DNA from: Microcyclospora pomicola
Lineage: Eukaryota; Ascomycota; Dothideomycetes; Capnodiales
NCBI GenBank assembly: GCA_002786065.1
Contig: NHNY01000016.1
Span: 248,001-312,000 of the forward strand
Direction of reading: 5' to 3'
DNA length: 64,000 bases
Shown: positions 45,901-57,826 of the stretch, one piece after another
Position numbering within the stretch: position 1 is the stretch's first letter
How the letters are laid out: the number at the start of each line of letters is the position of its first letter
Notes under the pieces: model-generated
What the model saw: only the letters and a program-made list of their open reading frames with translations
Told to the model about the DNA's origin: nothing
Databases searched by the model: none
Position numbers and translations under genes: made by a program

Positions 45901-48800
45901 GGTATGTCTAAGAATTTTTATTCGAGTGCTTAGTACTTCTAATCCTAAGGCTTCTACCGACTATAATTCTATTAACTGTTTATAGGTAAGTGCTAATTTG
46001 TGCATAGCTCGTAACGTATCGGGATGCTTAGCTCCGATCTTTTGTCTCTGTAGCTTTATAACTGTTTCTTCTAGAGCTATAGCATTAAGCTACTACCTTT
46101 AGAGCGTGTAGGTAGAAGCTAAGTTAGCTATACTCGACAGCGTGTTAGGGTGCTTATCCCTAAACATCCTTATTCGCGACTCTATTACCTTTACCTACAA
46201 CTTTTCGGCCTTGTTCTACCTTCCTTAAGCATAGTACGTTAGCGCTAAATTTCCTATGCTTCCTAATATCGACGGATGCCCTAGACTAAAAACTGTAATG
46301 CTAGCCTCTATTACGTACGCCTATAGCTTCTTAGCCTCCTCCTACTGCTCTTAATTAGCGTACGTTAACGTAAGATTTTTTAGGACGATTAAGGTGTTAG
46401 GATGCTTGTGTCTAAGAATCTTCTTTATGCCCTCTACTATCCGGACCTTAAGCTCCTCTGTTTTCGTCTAGTGCTGCTGCTTTCGGTACACTAAGGCTAA
46501 ATTACCTATACTTGTTAACGTATCGGGATGCTCCTCGCTAAGCACCCTCCTCCTCGTCTCTATTACCGTTACCTCTAGCTCCTCCGCTTCCTTCTATCGC
46601 CTTTAATTACAGTATGTCGACGCTAGATTAGCTATACTTGTTAGCGTGTCAGGATGCTCCTCGCTAAGTACCCTCCTCGTCGTCTCTATTACTGTTACCT
46701 CTAGCTCCTCTACCTCCTTCTATCGCCCTTAATTCTAGTATGTCGACGCGAGATTGCTTATACTTATTAGCGTGTTAGGATGCTCCTCGCTAAGCACCCT
46801 CCTCGTCGTCTCTATTACCGTTATAAACAGCTCCTCCGCTTCCTTCTATCGCCCTTAATTCGAGTATGTCGACGCTAGGTTACCTATACTCGTTAGCGTT
46901 AAGGGATGCTCCTCGCTAAGCACCCTCCTTATCGTCTCTATTACTGTTAGCTCTAGCTCCTCCGCCTCCTTCTATCGCCCTTAATTTAAGTATGTTAACG
47001 CTAGGTTAGCTATGCTCGTTAGCGTCGAGGGATGCTCCCCTCTAAGCACCCTCCGCCTCGTCTCTATTACCGTTATAAACAGCTCCTCCGCTTCCTTCTA
47101 TCGCCCTTAATCCTAGTATATCGACGCGAGATTACTTATGCTCGTTAGCGTGTTAGGATGCTCCTCGCTAAGCACCCTCCTCGTCGTCTCTATTACCGTT
47201 ATAAACAGCTCCTCCGCTTCCTTCTATCGCCCTTAATCCCGGTATATCGACGCGAGATTACTTATGCTCGTTAGCGTCGAAGGATGCTCCTTGCTAAGTA
47301 GTCGCTGTCGTGTCTAAGAAGTTGCTAAGAACAATTGCTTAGACTCTATCTACCGACCCTCCTCGTACTACACTCGTCTAATTGTTGTCTATAGCTATGC
47401 TCGATTCTCTTCTTCTAAATCATCGTCCCTTACTAGTAGCTTTATGTTCGTTAGAAGATACACGATTATATTCCGCTAGAAGTGTACGCGATCTGCCTCC
47501 TAAAACTGCCGGAGTGTAGCGGCCGTAATAAATAGTACGTACTCGCCCTACTACTCCTCCTAGTCTTTCTCCTGTCTCGCGCGCTACTAGACAAGGCTAT
47601 ACATCGTTAGCCCCTTCTACGTATCCTTAACCGACCGTACTAAACTATATCGGAGCAGCGCGTTTACGCTCGCACAGTAGCAGAAGTTATCCTACTCCCT
47701 ATCTAGTCCTCTTGTTAGTACTCTCTGTAGCTAAGGTAGCGCGTCGATGCCGAGCTATTAGTACGTCGTCTCTAGCCTATAGCTAGTAAGACGGAATAGC
47801 TCCTCCTAAATATTCGCCCGATTAAGCGACGTAAGCAGAGTAAGGAGCGCGATAGTAGAAGCATCGGGCTAGTCCTAGTTAAATCTTTTAATCGAGGAAA
47901 GGCTAGTCTTCTATACTGTCTACACCGTCTTATCGTATATACCTGCAAGAGCAAAGTCCCTGTTACGTAGGAGCTTGTCCTAGTACCGATCAAAGTCTAC
48001 GAGATACTAACGTACTACGTCCTCGACATCTTCGCCGTTCTCTACGTTAGCCCGGATCCTAGTACTAGCTAGGTCGATAGCGAGCGGGAGCCTGTCTAGA
48101 CGATCTACTACTTGCTACGAGAGTAGCGAAAGGTTAGTGCTCCCCTCTTCGCCGTTAGTAGCAATAGCAGTACAGAACATAGACTTAGCTTTAGCTATAG
48201 TCATTACCTCGACCTTAATAGTCTCGCTTCGTCCTTCTAAAAGCCGTAAAGCCTAGCTGTCTTAGCTAGTAACGATTACCGAGCCCGCCTAGCTACGCGG
48301 GATAATGCTACTAAGTGCCTACGATAGATCGTCTGCATTATCTACTACTACTAGCTACTTGTTCTCCTTCGATCTACCGCAGAGCTACTATAGGACTGCT
48401 TACACAGCGGGCGCATCTCGAAGCAGTCCCTACACCGACGCGGTCGTATTATTAATCAAGATACGTAGTATTACAGCGCACCGCCCGAAGCTCGACCGTA
48501 CTATCTCCTCGCTCCGCGCGTCTAGCTACAGTATCGTGTTGTACTCTTACTCGTACTCTTCGAGGTAGTGTAAGACTAGCTGCGTCTTACCCGTGCCGCT
48601 AAGGCCCGTAACTGCGACCGCGTGTGCTAGCCTATAGCCGCAATACTGCTCGTACAGTTTCTGCTTTAGCTCTGCTAACAGATCGCGCCGCTCAGTGTAG
48701 GTAGAGACCGTCGCGAATAGCATAGACACGTAAGTGCAAAGGCGCGTAAGCGTTTCCCTATTAGATAGCAGAGGACGCTAAGGCTCTAAGACGCTTCTAG
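45900..48800 (-). pseudogene. Fossil NLR 1: NB-ARC and TPR, degraded
   Basis: Minus-strand remains of an NB-ARC/TPR signalling NTPase (fungal NLR type). From the N-terminal side: ERRDLLAELKQKL, then a readable P-loop GLSGTGKTQLVLHYLEEY (about 48640-48550), a Walker-B-like LVVVDNADD region near 48340, a sensor-like GSVIVTS, and a long helical part to about 47330. Ten or so 42-codon TPR units follow (47330-45990), keeping the 126-bp period. Many breaks are present, all of the kind RIP makes, so it is silent. It points away from the HeLo-like relic at 49327. The P-loop is the best-preserved part of the whole block. Confidence 0.75.
45990..47330 (-). repeat. TPR repeat array, 126-bp units (about 10)
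   Basis: Tandem units of about 126 bp, 42 codons each, with the kinesin-light-chain-like core seen on the minus strand as WKEAE.L...VIET...L...HP.TL.S..NLA.TY..QGR in degraded form. Unit boundaries recur as cctccttctaNcgcccttaatt on the plus strand. Confidence 0.8.
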
Positions 48801-49326
48801 ACTCGTAAGATTAGTAACGTACTATCGCAAGGTCGGTCTGCTACTCTAGCTATACTAGTAGAAATGCTAGCCGCTGTAGACGATCTAATAGCCAGCCTAA
48901 TTGCCGATAGGGCCGCTTTCGTTAGAGAAGTTGACTATTACGCCCGCAGTTAGCATATTATTAGTTGCATAACCGCTAGTAACGGACCTAGCGCGATATA
49001 GATCGGACTATAGCTCTGCCCTACTTACTAGCTATAATTGTAGTCGCTAAAAGCGATGTCCGTGTATAGAGGCGCTATCGTACGAAGTAATAGGTTAACC
49101 TTGCCTGTATTTAGAAGATTATAATCTCTATTAAGGAGATTTCGTAAACTCTCGAAGCGCGGGAGTAGCGTGATCGTATCGCCCTTAGCCTCGCTATTGT
49201 CCCTAGCCTCGACCTTAACCTTAACCGTCTTTGTTACTAGCTCCCTACCTTAGCTTTATCTAAGTACATTAGTAAACGCGAAGCAGAGCATAGTCTAACT
49301 CTCTCGATACAGCCCTTTAAATCAGC

Positions 49327-50222
49327 ATAGCAGACCCTCTAAGTGTAGCTACTAGGATCGTCGGCATCGTTGTTCCTGTACTACATAGGGCTCGACTTCT
49401 ATTTAACAACCTCGAGCGAATCACAGATACACTAGCAGCGGTAGCTAGATTGAAAGAAGACGTCAACTCCGTTACTACGACTTTAAGCTTGCTTAAGGAC
49501 GTTAAAGAAGCTATATAGACAACGTTAGGTACCGTAGTCGCTAATAGATTAAAAGCTACTGTTTAGAGCTACGGAGCTACGTACGATGCTATTCGTAGCG
49601 ATGTATCGCGTTAGACTAAACGCTCTAAGGGAAATAAACTATTATAGATTAATCGGGTAAATGTTAGCTTCTTCAAAGAGCACTAGTTAAAAGCACTATC
49701 TACCTAATTATAAACGTACAAGCTTACGCTAAACTCGGTCGTAGGTATAGCTACCTTGTAAGTATTCGAACAAGACGTAGAATTGCTATACGTGAACTAA
49801 GTTACTATATATAGGTACAGTTTCTTTCGTAATACTCGTATAACGGAAGAATTGCGTAGAGCTATTAAGCTATAGCATAGTAGCATTAAAGCTACTAGTA
49901 GCACTATAGGAAATAAGGTCGCAATCGTCGAGCGTGCTCTAGCAGAAGTATAGATTAGTCCGACAGATAAATCTACTAACGAGGATAACGACGATCGGGT
50001 CGCTACAGTTATAAATCTCGAAGAACTTATAGAAGCGCTCTAGTAAGCTCGAACTTTGCTTGCTAAATTATCCTTAAAGTCTCGCTAGGAAGAAGCGGTT
50101 AAAGTAGCGGAGAGGAGCGAAGGGATATCGATTAGGTTTAGCGAACACAACAAGGGCATATAAACAGGCATTAACTACGGTTCTTTTACGTTTAATAGTA
50201 AGTAAGGATATAAGGTTTAGTC
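49327..50222 (+). pseudogene. Fossil HeLo-like N-domain gene 1
   Basis: Plus-strand relic of a small fungal protein with a HeLo-like N-terminal domain (the class often called fungal N-terminal domain of STAND proteins). The N-terminal block reads DPLSVATRIVGIVVPVLH, then ARLLFNNLERITDTLAAVA, and later NRVNVSFFKEH and LTLNSVVGIATL, all family landmarks. After a linker the C-terminus near 50150-50200 has a Gly/Asn motif (NKG followed by GINYGSFTF) like an amyloid signalling motif. Several breaks are present; it is a fossil. Neighbours: NLR 1 head to head on the left, Fot1 relic on the right. Confidence 0.7.
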
Positions 50223-50229
50223 TTAATAT

Positions 50230-51980
50230 AAAGTAGTTATATATATATCTATTACATTAAACAATCTCTATTTAAATTCAAGATATAACAGTACTGTAGC
50301 AACCCTAAGGTTTCTATCTCCTGCTATGCTTCTAGAGCCTCTTAATTAGCCGAGCTTAGTATTATAGCCGTAGGCACTCGAGGTATCTTAGTCGCCTTCT
50401 TTGTAAATAGTTTTCCTAGTTCCTTCTCGTTACGCTTCCTCTATACTTCGACGATATCGTCGTATAACATTACCTTAGCTCTTCCGACTATTGTTACCCG
50501 CGTCGATTCCCGCGTTGTTTTCTCGTTATTCTACTCGAATAAGAGCTTATTCTCGTCGAAAAGGAGAGCTCGATTAGTAAACACCTTTTCCGCTATATTT
50601 GTAGTTTTCTCGAGATTCTATCTTAATTGACCGTCGTGTATATCTAACTGCTTCTTTAGTTTATAGCGTACATTATAGAAACTTACTATTATAGTCGGCG
50701 TCCGTAAGATCTAATCGGGGGTAGGCGATGCTTAATCCGTCATCATCTTCTCTCTAGTCTTAGGTGCTGCTATAGGACGCTACATTCTACCGAGCATACG
50801 ATCTAGGTTAAATAGGAAGAGACCCGCCTTAGCTTAGCTTATACAGACGTTGCGCGACGTAAAGGCAGCTTGCCGGGCCTTCTAATAACACGATGTAAAA
50901 TGCTGCTTACTAATCTTGTTCGTACTACCGCGATATAAGCGCTCGACCTACTCGCGATATACTATCTTAAGCAGTCCGAACATACTAATGTTACATAGCT
51001 AAAGCTTATAGGAGGTATATAAGAGCAGTCTATATAAGATGATATTGTTTTAGAAGCAATAGGTTAAGACTTTAAGTGACTTATATATGCCGAAGCTATT
51101 ACTAATAAGTAGACAGGGTCGACCTTTTGCTCGAGCTCGGGTAAGAGGATCGAACACATACTGTACCTAGTATAAGCTAATCGCATTATCGGTATACCTA
51201 GATTTAGAACAGGCGAAGTGCTAACTAGGCGTAGGTAAGGCCGTCTATATACTGCGGTGTGTAGTAGCTAGCTAAATAATAAGAGGGTTAAGATACCTAC
51301 TATTAGCAGAGATATATTCGATTACTATAATTAACGTCCGCTATACACTTAATAGCCGCGCTGTACGAAGCTCGTTACGGTTGACTAAAACTTTTAACGA
51401 GCCGAGCACGCTTAGAAGCACGCCGGTCTTATCTATGTTATATACGTTCTCTTCTAGAATCGCTAAGTAGTCTAGCTGCTCCCTAATAATAGAGAACTAC
51501 TTCGAAACTTTCTTATAGATGTTATACTTATGTCGGTTATAGTCGATAGCTTTTGCTCGGCGAGCCTTTAGTTCTAGATAGCGCTTATAGAAGCCCTACG
51601 GCTAGTTCTTCCCTAGCAAAGGCACATTATTAGCTATAGGCATTTAGAACGTAGAAGATCTTTAACGACGAATCGTCTACGTAAGGATTCGTAATAACTT
51701 AACTAGGAGCGGACGGCGATTATAGGCTATATAGAGCATAAATCTAGTAAGAGCTTTCTCCTCTAGTGCCGAAAGATATTACTGCTTCGTAGCTTTGTCT
51801 CTTCGCGATAGACGTCTATATAGACGAAACTATCTAGTAGTCGGAGGTAGCTCGTCTAGGCTTGTGATTATATTCGTGCTTATCTGTCCTACGATGCTAA
51901 TTACGTCGTCTGTTCGAGGTATGTCCTAATATCGGGCAGAAGATACTACGGTTAAGACGAGGAACACGATTTATAAAAGC
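50230..51980 (-). mobile_element. Fot1/pogo-type DNA transposon 1, RIP-degraded
   Basis: Minus-strand transposase of the Fot1/pogo (DDE_1) kind. Readable landmarks: YLSALEEKALTRFMLYIAYN and KRYLELKARRAKAIDYNRH (DNA-binding HTH part, about 51790-51530), then EENVYNIDKTGVLLSVLGSLKVLV (first catalytic Asp region, about 51455-51385), YISANSRYLNPLII and the block with FGIYKSL and LLYTSYKL that normally carries the second and third acidic residues. The C-terminal part includes SPTPD and FYNVRYKLKKQLDIHD. Numerous TAG/TAA codons replace Trp and Gln codons, as RIP does, so no active transposase. Ends and TIRs could not be fixed. Confidence 0.75.
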
Positions 51981-52139
51981 GAAAGAGTTATATAAATCTA
52001 TAAATAGCGGTGTTTAAAGAGCCGTATTAGGCTTAGACGAATTATAGGCTAGCGCTTACTGTTATAGAGTCTTAGGCTAGCTCCGGATTATAACCTTTAA
52101 CGGCGGATGCGTTAATAAATGCCTCTAAACCCGACGTCT

Positions 52140-54112
52140 CGCGTTTAAGAATACGATAGCGCCTCCCTACGTAGACATCGCTTTTAGTGACAACAACTAT
52201 AGGCTGTAAATAGGGATCAATTATAGTCCGATCTACTTCGCGCCTAGTAAGTCAAGGCTAGCGACTATACGCGATCCGCGATAAAATGCTAACAGCGACG
52301 CGATACTAGCACGGGTCGAGACACCGCCCGTACCCTCCTCTAACGTGCTATACCGGCGCGATCTAGACTTCGTAGAGCGGACGACATTAACAGAGCAGAT
52401 TAGTATAAGGTTGTCTATGCTAGTAGGACGAGTCGCATTGATCGGGCTTAGGGGCGTAGAGTAGGCGGACGAGTGCGATAATTACTATCGTAGCATTGCT
52501 AACATGCTACGACAAGAAAATCACAGCTCGCGATCGAGTATATGTAGCAGGTCCGTTGTTAGTTAGCGGAGACGTAGGTGCTCTAGATCTACGCGAGCAA
52601 CGTAGCGCGGTTCGAGGAGAGCGTACGCGAGGTCGCCGATCGGCTTAAGCTCTACAGGAGGAAGGATCCTAAGGCTAACATACTCGGGCTTATTAGAAGT
52701 TAGCTATCGGACTAGCGCAAAGGAAGCTAGCTAGTAGTACTAGACAACGCGGACGATGCCGAGTTCCTCCTCGAGCTGCTAGCGACGCTAGACGTAGAGC
52801 CGCTAGTAAAACGGCGTATAGATTACTTTCTAGTCTACGACTACGGACGCATAATAGTTACGTTACGAAGTAAGAGCGAGGCGCTAAAGCTAGATATGTT
52901 CGAAGACAATATCGTTAAGGTAATGCTAATAAGCGAAGCAGAGGCCGAAGCGCTACTTACTAGCAAGCTGAAACAGCCGAGCGAAGATAGTCTACTGCTC
53001 GTACATGTACTAGAGTACATACTACTTGCGATTACCTAAGCGGCGGCGTATATTCGTATACAGAGGCCGCGATGCTCGGTACAGTAGTATTACGCAGAGA
53101 TCGAGCAGAGCTATTAGTCTCGGACGAGTCTCCTACGCCGCTATGTCCTACTGCCGAACCGGCACAAAGACGCGAGCAACTCGGTGCTACTAATATAGCA
53201 GCTCTCGTTTAAGTATATCTATCGAATACAACGGTCTACCGCAGAGCTGCTATCGTTTATAAGCTTCTGTAACTAGGTCGCTATGCTAGAGGGACTGCTC
53301 CGAGTATAAGTTAAGGATAATAAGGAGTCCTCTAATACCTCCGACTTTGAAGAGGACATCGTCTTACTACGTAACTTCTCGTTTATATCCGCTACGTACG
53401 ACGCACAGACTTAGGAAATGCATCGACTAGTATAGGACGCGTCGTAGATATAGTTAGAAGAGCACGATCGGGTTAAGGAAGTGCTAAGCCGGTTTGTATA
53501 TGTTCTAGATACGTTGTTCCTGAACGGAAACTATAAGAACTAGGCGGTATGCTGTACACTGTTGCCGTATATTAAAGGTGTCGTGCGACACTAGCCCGAA
53601 AGCGAGGGTAGGTATCTAGAGTAGGTATCGGTAATGTATAAGTGTGTATAGTATACGTATACGTAAGGGGCGTACGATAAGGCTCTTACGATAGCGTCGT
53701 CTTCGATAACTACGCGATCGGTATAGGCTAGCGATAAAAGCTAGCTAACTTTATAGAGCATAGCGATAGTTGCTATAGTATATCGGGATTAAGGGCGATA
53801 GAAGGAGGCGGAGGAGCTAGAGGTGACAGTAATAGAGACAAGGAGGAGGGTACTTAGCGAGGAGCATCTAGACACGCTAATAAGTATAAGTAATCTAGCG
53901 TCGACATACTAGAATTAAGGGCGATAGAAGGAGGTAGAGGAGCTGTTTATAACAGTAATAGAGACGACGAGGAGGGTACTTAGCAAGGAGTATCCTAACA
54001 CGCTAATAAGCATAGCTAACCTTGTTTTAATGTATGCTAATAAAGAACGCTAGGTAGAAGCAGAGGCGTTATAGGCAGAAACACTCTAAGGCTGCTAAAA
54101 GATACTAGGTCT
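52140..54112 (+). pseudogene. Fossil NLR 2: NB-ARC and TPR, cut by copy C
   Basis: Plus-strand relic. A short N-terminal part near 52185-52230 has a Gly/Asn motif (IGINYSPI) and a proline-rich linker (VETPPVPSS) before DLDFVER. The P-loop position (RVALIGL, about 52420-52450) is damaged. From 52640 the frame is well kept: LVVLDNADDAEFLLELLATLD (Walker B), RIIVTLRSKSEALKL, AEAEALLTSKL and SLLLVHVLEYILLAIT. A helical region to about 53700 and two TPR units (about 53785-54045) follow. It stops abruptly at 54112, where copy C of the terminal repeat begins, so it is cut at its 3' end. Several breaks. Confidence 0.75.
53785..54045 (+). repeat. Two TPR units of NLR 2
   Basis: Two 126-bp units (QGRWKEAEELEVTVIETRR-like, then a second) directly before the cut at 54112. 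Confidence 0.75.
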
Positions 54113-54990
54113 AACGTCCGTCCCTACGTAATAGGACACCCTACGTAATAGGACGTAAATGTATATTTTGCAAGTTATCTTACTACCCTTACATTTCCTA
54201 GTCTTTCCCTTAGTAAATACTTTAATTATCGACCTATCGCGCACTGTTTCTAACTATTTTTATGTTAAGAGGTGCCTGTAATATCTAGATATTTACTATC
54301 GAAGTGTGTAACTAGATTTGCGTAAAATCTTCGTATAATACTACAGCTTGTTAGGAGGCTAATAAGTAGTCAAAACATATATATAAACATAGCCTACCTC
54401 TTACGCTAGTAGCCTAGTCGAACTTATATGTAGCGTAGGCAGTACTAGTGCTGTTGTAGGGATGAAAAAGTAATCGCTTAGTAAGGGCAAGCTACGAAGC
54501 TCGGATAATTCGGATACTAACAAGCTTGCTAGTCGCCGACCTCGGGTAGAACAGTAATCTTATTTGCGGTATATATAGTATATAAAGGCAGACGAATAAC
54601 TATATTACCTAACTCGCGCTATATCACGTGTAACGTATATGCTATTATATAGATTACTTAGATAACAGATACTGTGCGCGCGTCTTAATATTACAATACT
54701 AGTATAGCGATCCCCTATATACGTTACTATAGTAGCTTTCTAAACCTGTACTACTACTTATTCGACTTCTGTATACTCTCTTTTTTGTTAGAACACGTCG
54801 ATCGTAAAATAGTCGGGATCTGTTACTTCTATACATTCGTCCTCGCTACATCTTACCGTACGTTTAAGCTGTCTATACCGCCTACTAATCCTTCTAATTC
54901 GTAGCGTATCTCTTTAAGAGCGCCTATAGTAGAGATCGTACTAGGATGCTCCTTACCTAGTCTCTTAATCCTGCTGTTAATAGCCTAATA
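54113..54990 (-). repeat. Terminal-repeat copy C
   Basis: Third copy, AACGTCCGTCCC at 54113, matching A and B for about 850 bp up to the TPR array. Its left edge cuts NLR 2, which shows that it joined that gene after NLR 2 existed. Confidence 0.75.
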
Positions 54991-55980
54991 CTATAGCTAC
55001 TCCGCCTCCTTCTATTGTCCTTAATTACGATACGTCGCAGCGAGGTTACCTATACTAGTTAGCGTTAAGGGATAATCGGGGCCTAGCGTCGCCTGCCTTA
55101 TCTCTATTACCTTTACCTACAGCTGCTCCGCCTCCTTCTACCGTCCTTAATTACGATACGTCGTAGCGAGGTGTAGCTACTCCGCCTCCTTTAATCGTTC
55201 TTAATTTATATACGTTATAGCGAGGTTAGCTATGCTACGTAGCGTCGAGGGATAATCGGGGCCTAGTGTTGCCTACCTTATCTCTATTACCTTCACCTCT
55301 AGCTACTCCGCCTCCTTCTACTGTTCTTAATTACGATACGTCGACGCGAGGTTAACTATGCTAGTTAGCGTTGAGGGATAATCGACACCTAGCCTCGCCT
55401 AGCTTATCTCTATTACCTTTACCTCTAGCTGCTCCGCCTCCTTCTACCGTCCTTAATTACGATACGTCTCTATAAGGTTGCCTATACTACGTAGCGTATC
55501 GGGATAATCGGCACCTAGCGTCGCCTACCTTATCTCTATTACCTTTACCTATAGCTGCTCTACCTCCTTCTACCGTCCTTAACTATAGTACGTCGTAGCG
55601 AGGTTAGCTATACTACGTAGCGTGTCGGGATAATCGACACCTAGCCTCGCCTAGCTTATCTCTATTACCTTTACCTCTAGCTGCTCCGCCTCCTTCTACC
55701 GTCCTTAATTACGATACGTTAACGCGAGGTTAACTATGCTAGTTAGCGTATTAGGATAATCGGTACCTAGCCTCGCCTGCTTTATCTCTATCACCTTTAC
55801 CTCTAGCTACTTCGCCTCCTTCTACCGTCCTTAATTCTAGTACGTTAAGGCGAGGTTAGCTATGCTGCTTAGCGTCGAGGGATAATCGGCACCTAGCCTC
55901 GCCTAGCTTATCTCTATTACCTTTACCTCTAGCTGCTCCGCCTCCTCCTACCGCCCTAAGTTACGCAATACATCTCCTAG
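54990..55980 (-). repeat. TPR repeat array, 126-bp units (about 8-9)
   Basis: Minus-strand TPR units marked on plus by cctccttctaccgtccttaatt near 55000, 55130, 55306, 55434, 55560, 55686, 55806 and 55940. One unit near 55186 is shortened. It is the TPR end of NLR 3. Confidence 0.8.
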
Positions 55981-57660
55981 TATCGCTATACTATCTATTG
56001 CTTGCTCCCTATTCTCTCTAAACACCGACGTTCGTGCTTACATTAACGCTACTACTATAGTCTCCGCTACTGCCTACTATCTATTCGTTCGTACGTACTA
56101 CACCGTATTATATATTACTGTAGCCTAGTTAGAGAGACTCGCTCTACTAGATACTTTATAACCTGCTACAACCTGTGCGTATAGGAAAAGCACCTAACAC
56201 CTCGACTAGTTCTTGTAATAGCTGCTAGGGAAAGCTTAATTAAGACGGTAGAGGAAGCAGCCTTAAAACTTGTCCGACTCGTTCCGGTCCTCTAGCTACA
56301 TCCGTGTCGCATCCTATACTAGCTAGTGCATCTCCTAGCTCGACCGATCTGCTATAGCGGAGATAAACGAAAAGCTTCGGAGCATTACTACGTCGTCTTC
56401 GAATCTGTCTACTGCCTAGTTACTATCGTTAGAGTCTAAACTGCTGTCTTTATTGTCCGGAATGCTGCTACTATCTCGTACTAAGCTCTCCGGAATAGCC
56501 TGTCGGTCGTAAAAGCTTATTACTAATAACAGGTCTACTGCTAAGGGCCGCGTCTTAACGATATACTCGAATAAGATCTGCTATGTTACTAGGATCGAGC
56601 TACTTACTTCGTTATACTTGCGATTAGGAAACTGTTTGTCGCGCTAGAGTAGGCTTGTCCTCGACCTACTACTCCTCTCTAGCGTGTCGAGATACTGCTC
56701 GACCGAGTACCTCGGCTAGCGCTCGCGAATAAACGCCGCTACTTATACTATCGCGAGCAGGAGACGGTCGAGCGCTGCTACTAGCTTCTTATAACCTAGG
56801 CCTGCTTTAGCGCCTAACTTCTTCTCGAGCAGTGCCTTTATATAAGTGTTGTCTATCGGTAGCACCTTAATCGTTTAGCCGCTATGTACTACCTGCTACG
56901 CCTCGCTCTTACTTCGTAAAGTTATTAGCACCAACCCGTGCTTATATACTAGTAGGTAGTCGATAAGCCGTCGTCTCTACTGCCTGTCCTCTACTAAGGT
57001 AGGTAGTGCTAGTAGGAAAGTCGTATTATCGACGTTATCTAGTATAATTACCTACTTACGCTTGTTCGTATCGCTAAGCTAGTCGCGGAACAGCTAGAAG
57101 ATGTCTGCCTTTAGGTTACGACGGCTATAGATCTTCGTTGTATCGGCGTTGTCGCGTACGCTCTGCTCGAAGCGCGCCGCCGTACCTACATATAGCTACA
57201 GTACCTATATCTACAGCGACTGCTCTCGCACCCGTCGCACGTATTTAATAGCTAGCTAGGTCTTCCTACTATTGTGTTAGTACCTATCGGTCTTACTTTT
57301 AAAGTGCTGATACCCTGCCTTACCTAGCTCTACTAGCGCTACCCTCGCTCTAGGCGCCGATAGCTTAGCGGAGATCTCGTCGCGGAGCGCTAGCCGATCG
57401 ACGTAGTTAGGATCGCGGAGGAGCGGGACGGTAGAAGACGGGGTCGGTAGTGTTTCTCTACGTTCTAGTGCGCGGCTAATGTTAATATTAGCGCTACGTA
57501 CTAGGCGGGGTAGGGTCTGTACTAGGCGGAAGGTAGATCTTTATAGGCGCGTTAGCTACACTAATACCTACGCTATAGTTAATAGGTTCGAACGAGACCG
57601 TCGCGTATCCCTATGCTATAATCGTATCGTGTTAGTGTAAGCTGTCGTTAAGGAGGTTAG
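55210..57660. repeat. Left arm of a large inverted repeat
   Basis: Matches 61545-64000 in inverted orientation with a constant coordinate sum of about 119207; for example gatcgacgtagttaggatcg at 57396-57415 is the complement of 61792-61811. It is interrupted by RIP-type transitions. The partner is cut by the window edge. Confidence 0.8.
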
Positions 57661-57826
57661 TACTAGACAAGGCTATATACGCTACGATAGGCGCAACAAC
57701 CCCGCAGTCTTAGCTAGCTATAGCAGGCATGCCGTGTTTATCGTACTAACTGTTGCGATTGCCTGCTAGAACATCTACCCCCTCCTATCTCCTACAACAT
57801 CTAATCCCGACCTATACACCGAAGCT

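Larger units (their letters stand above)
54990..57720 (-). pseudogene. Fossil NLR 3 (left inverted arm)
   Basis: Minus-strand relic. N-terminal motif GISVANAPIKIYLPP (about 57575-57530) and a TDPTPP linker lead to NYVDRLALRDEISAKL, a damaged P-loop region, VRRVREQS, TAARFEQSVRDNADTTKIYSR, a Walker-B-like IILDNVDNTTFLLALPTL (about 57060-57000), LVLITLRSKSEA and LPIDNTYIKALLEKKLG. The TPR array forms the C-terminus. It is nearly identical in order and sequence to NLR 4, facing it. Many breaks; silent. Fewer stops in the NB-ARC core than in NLR 1. Confidence 0.75.
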
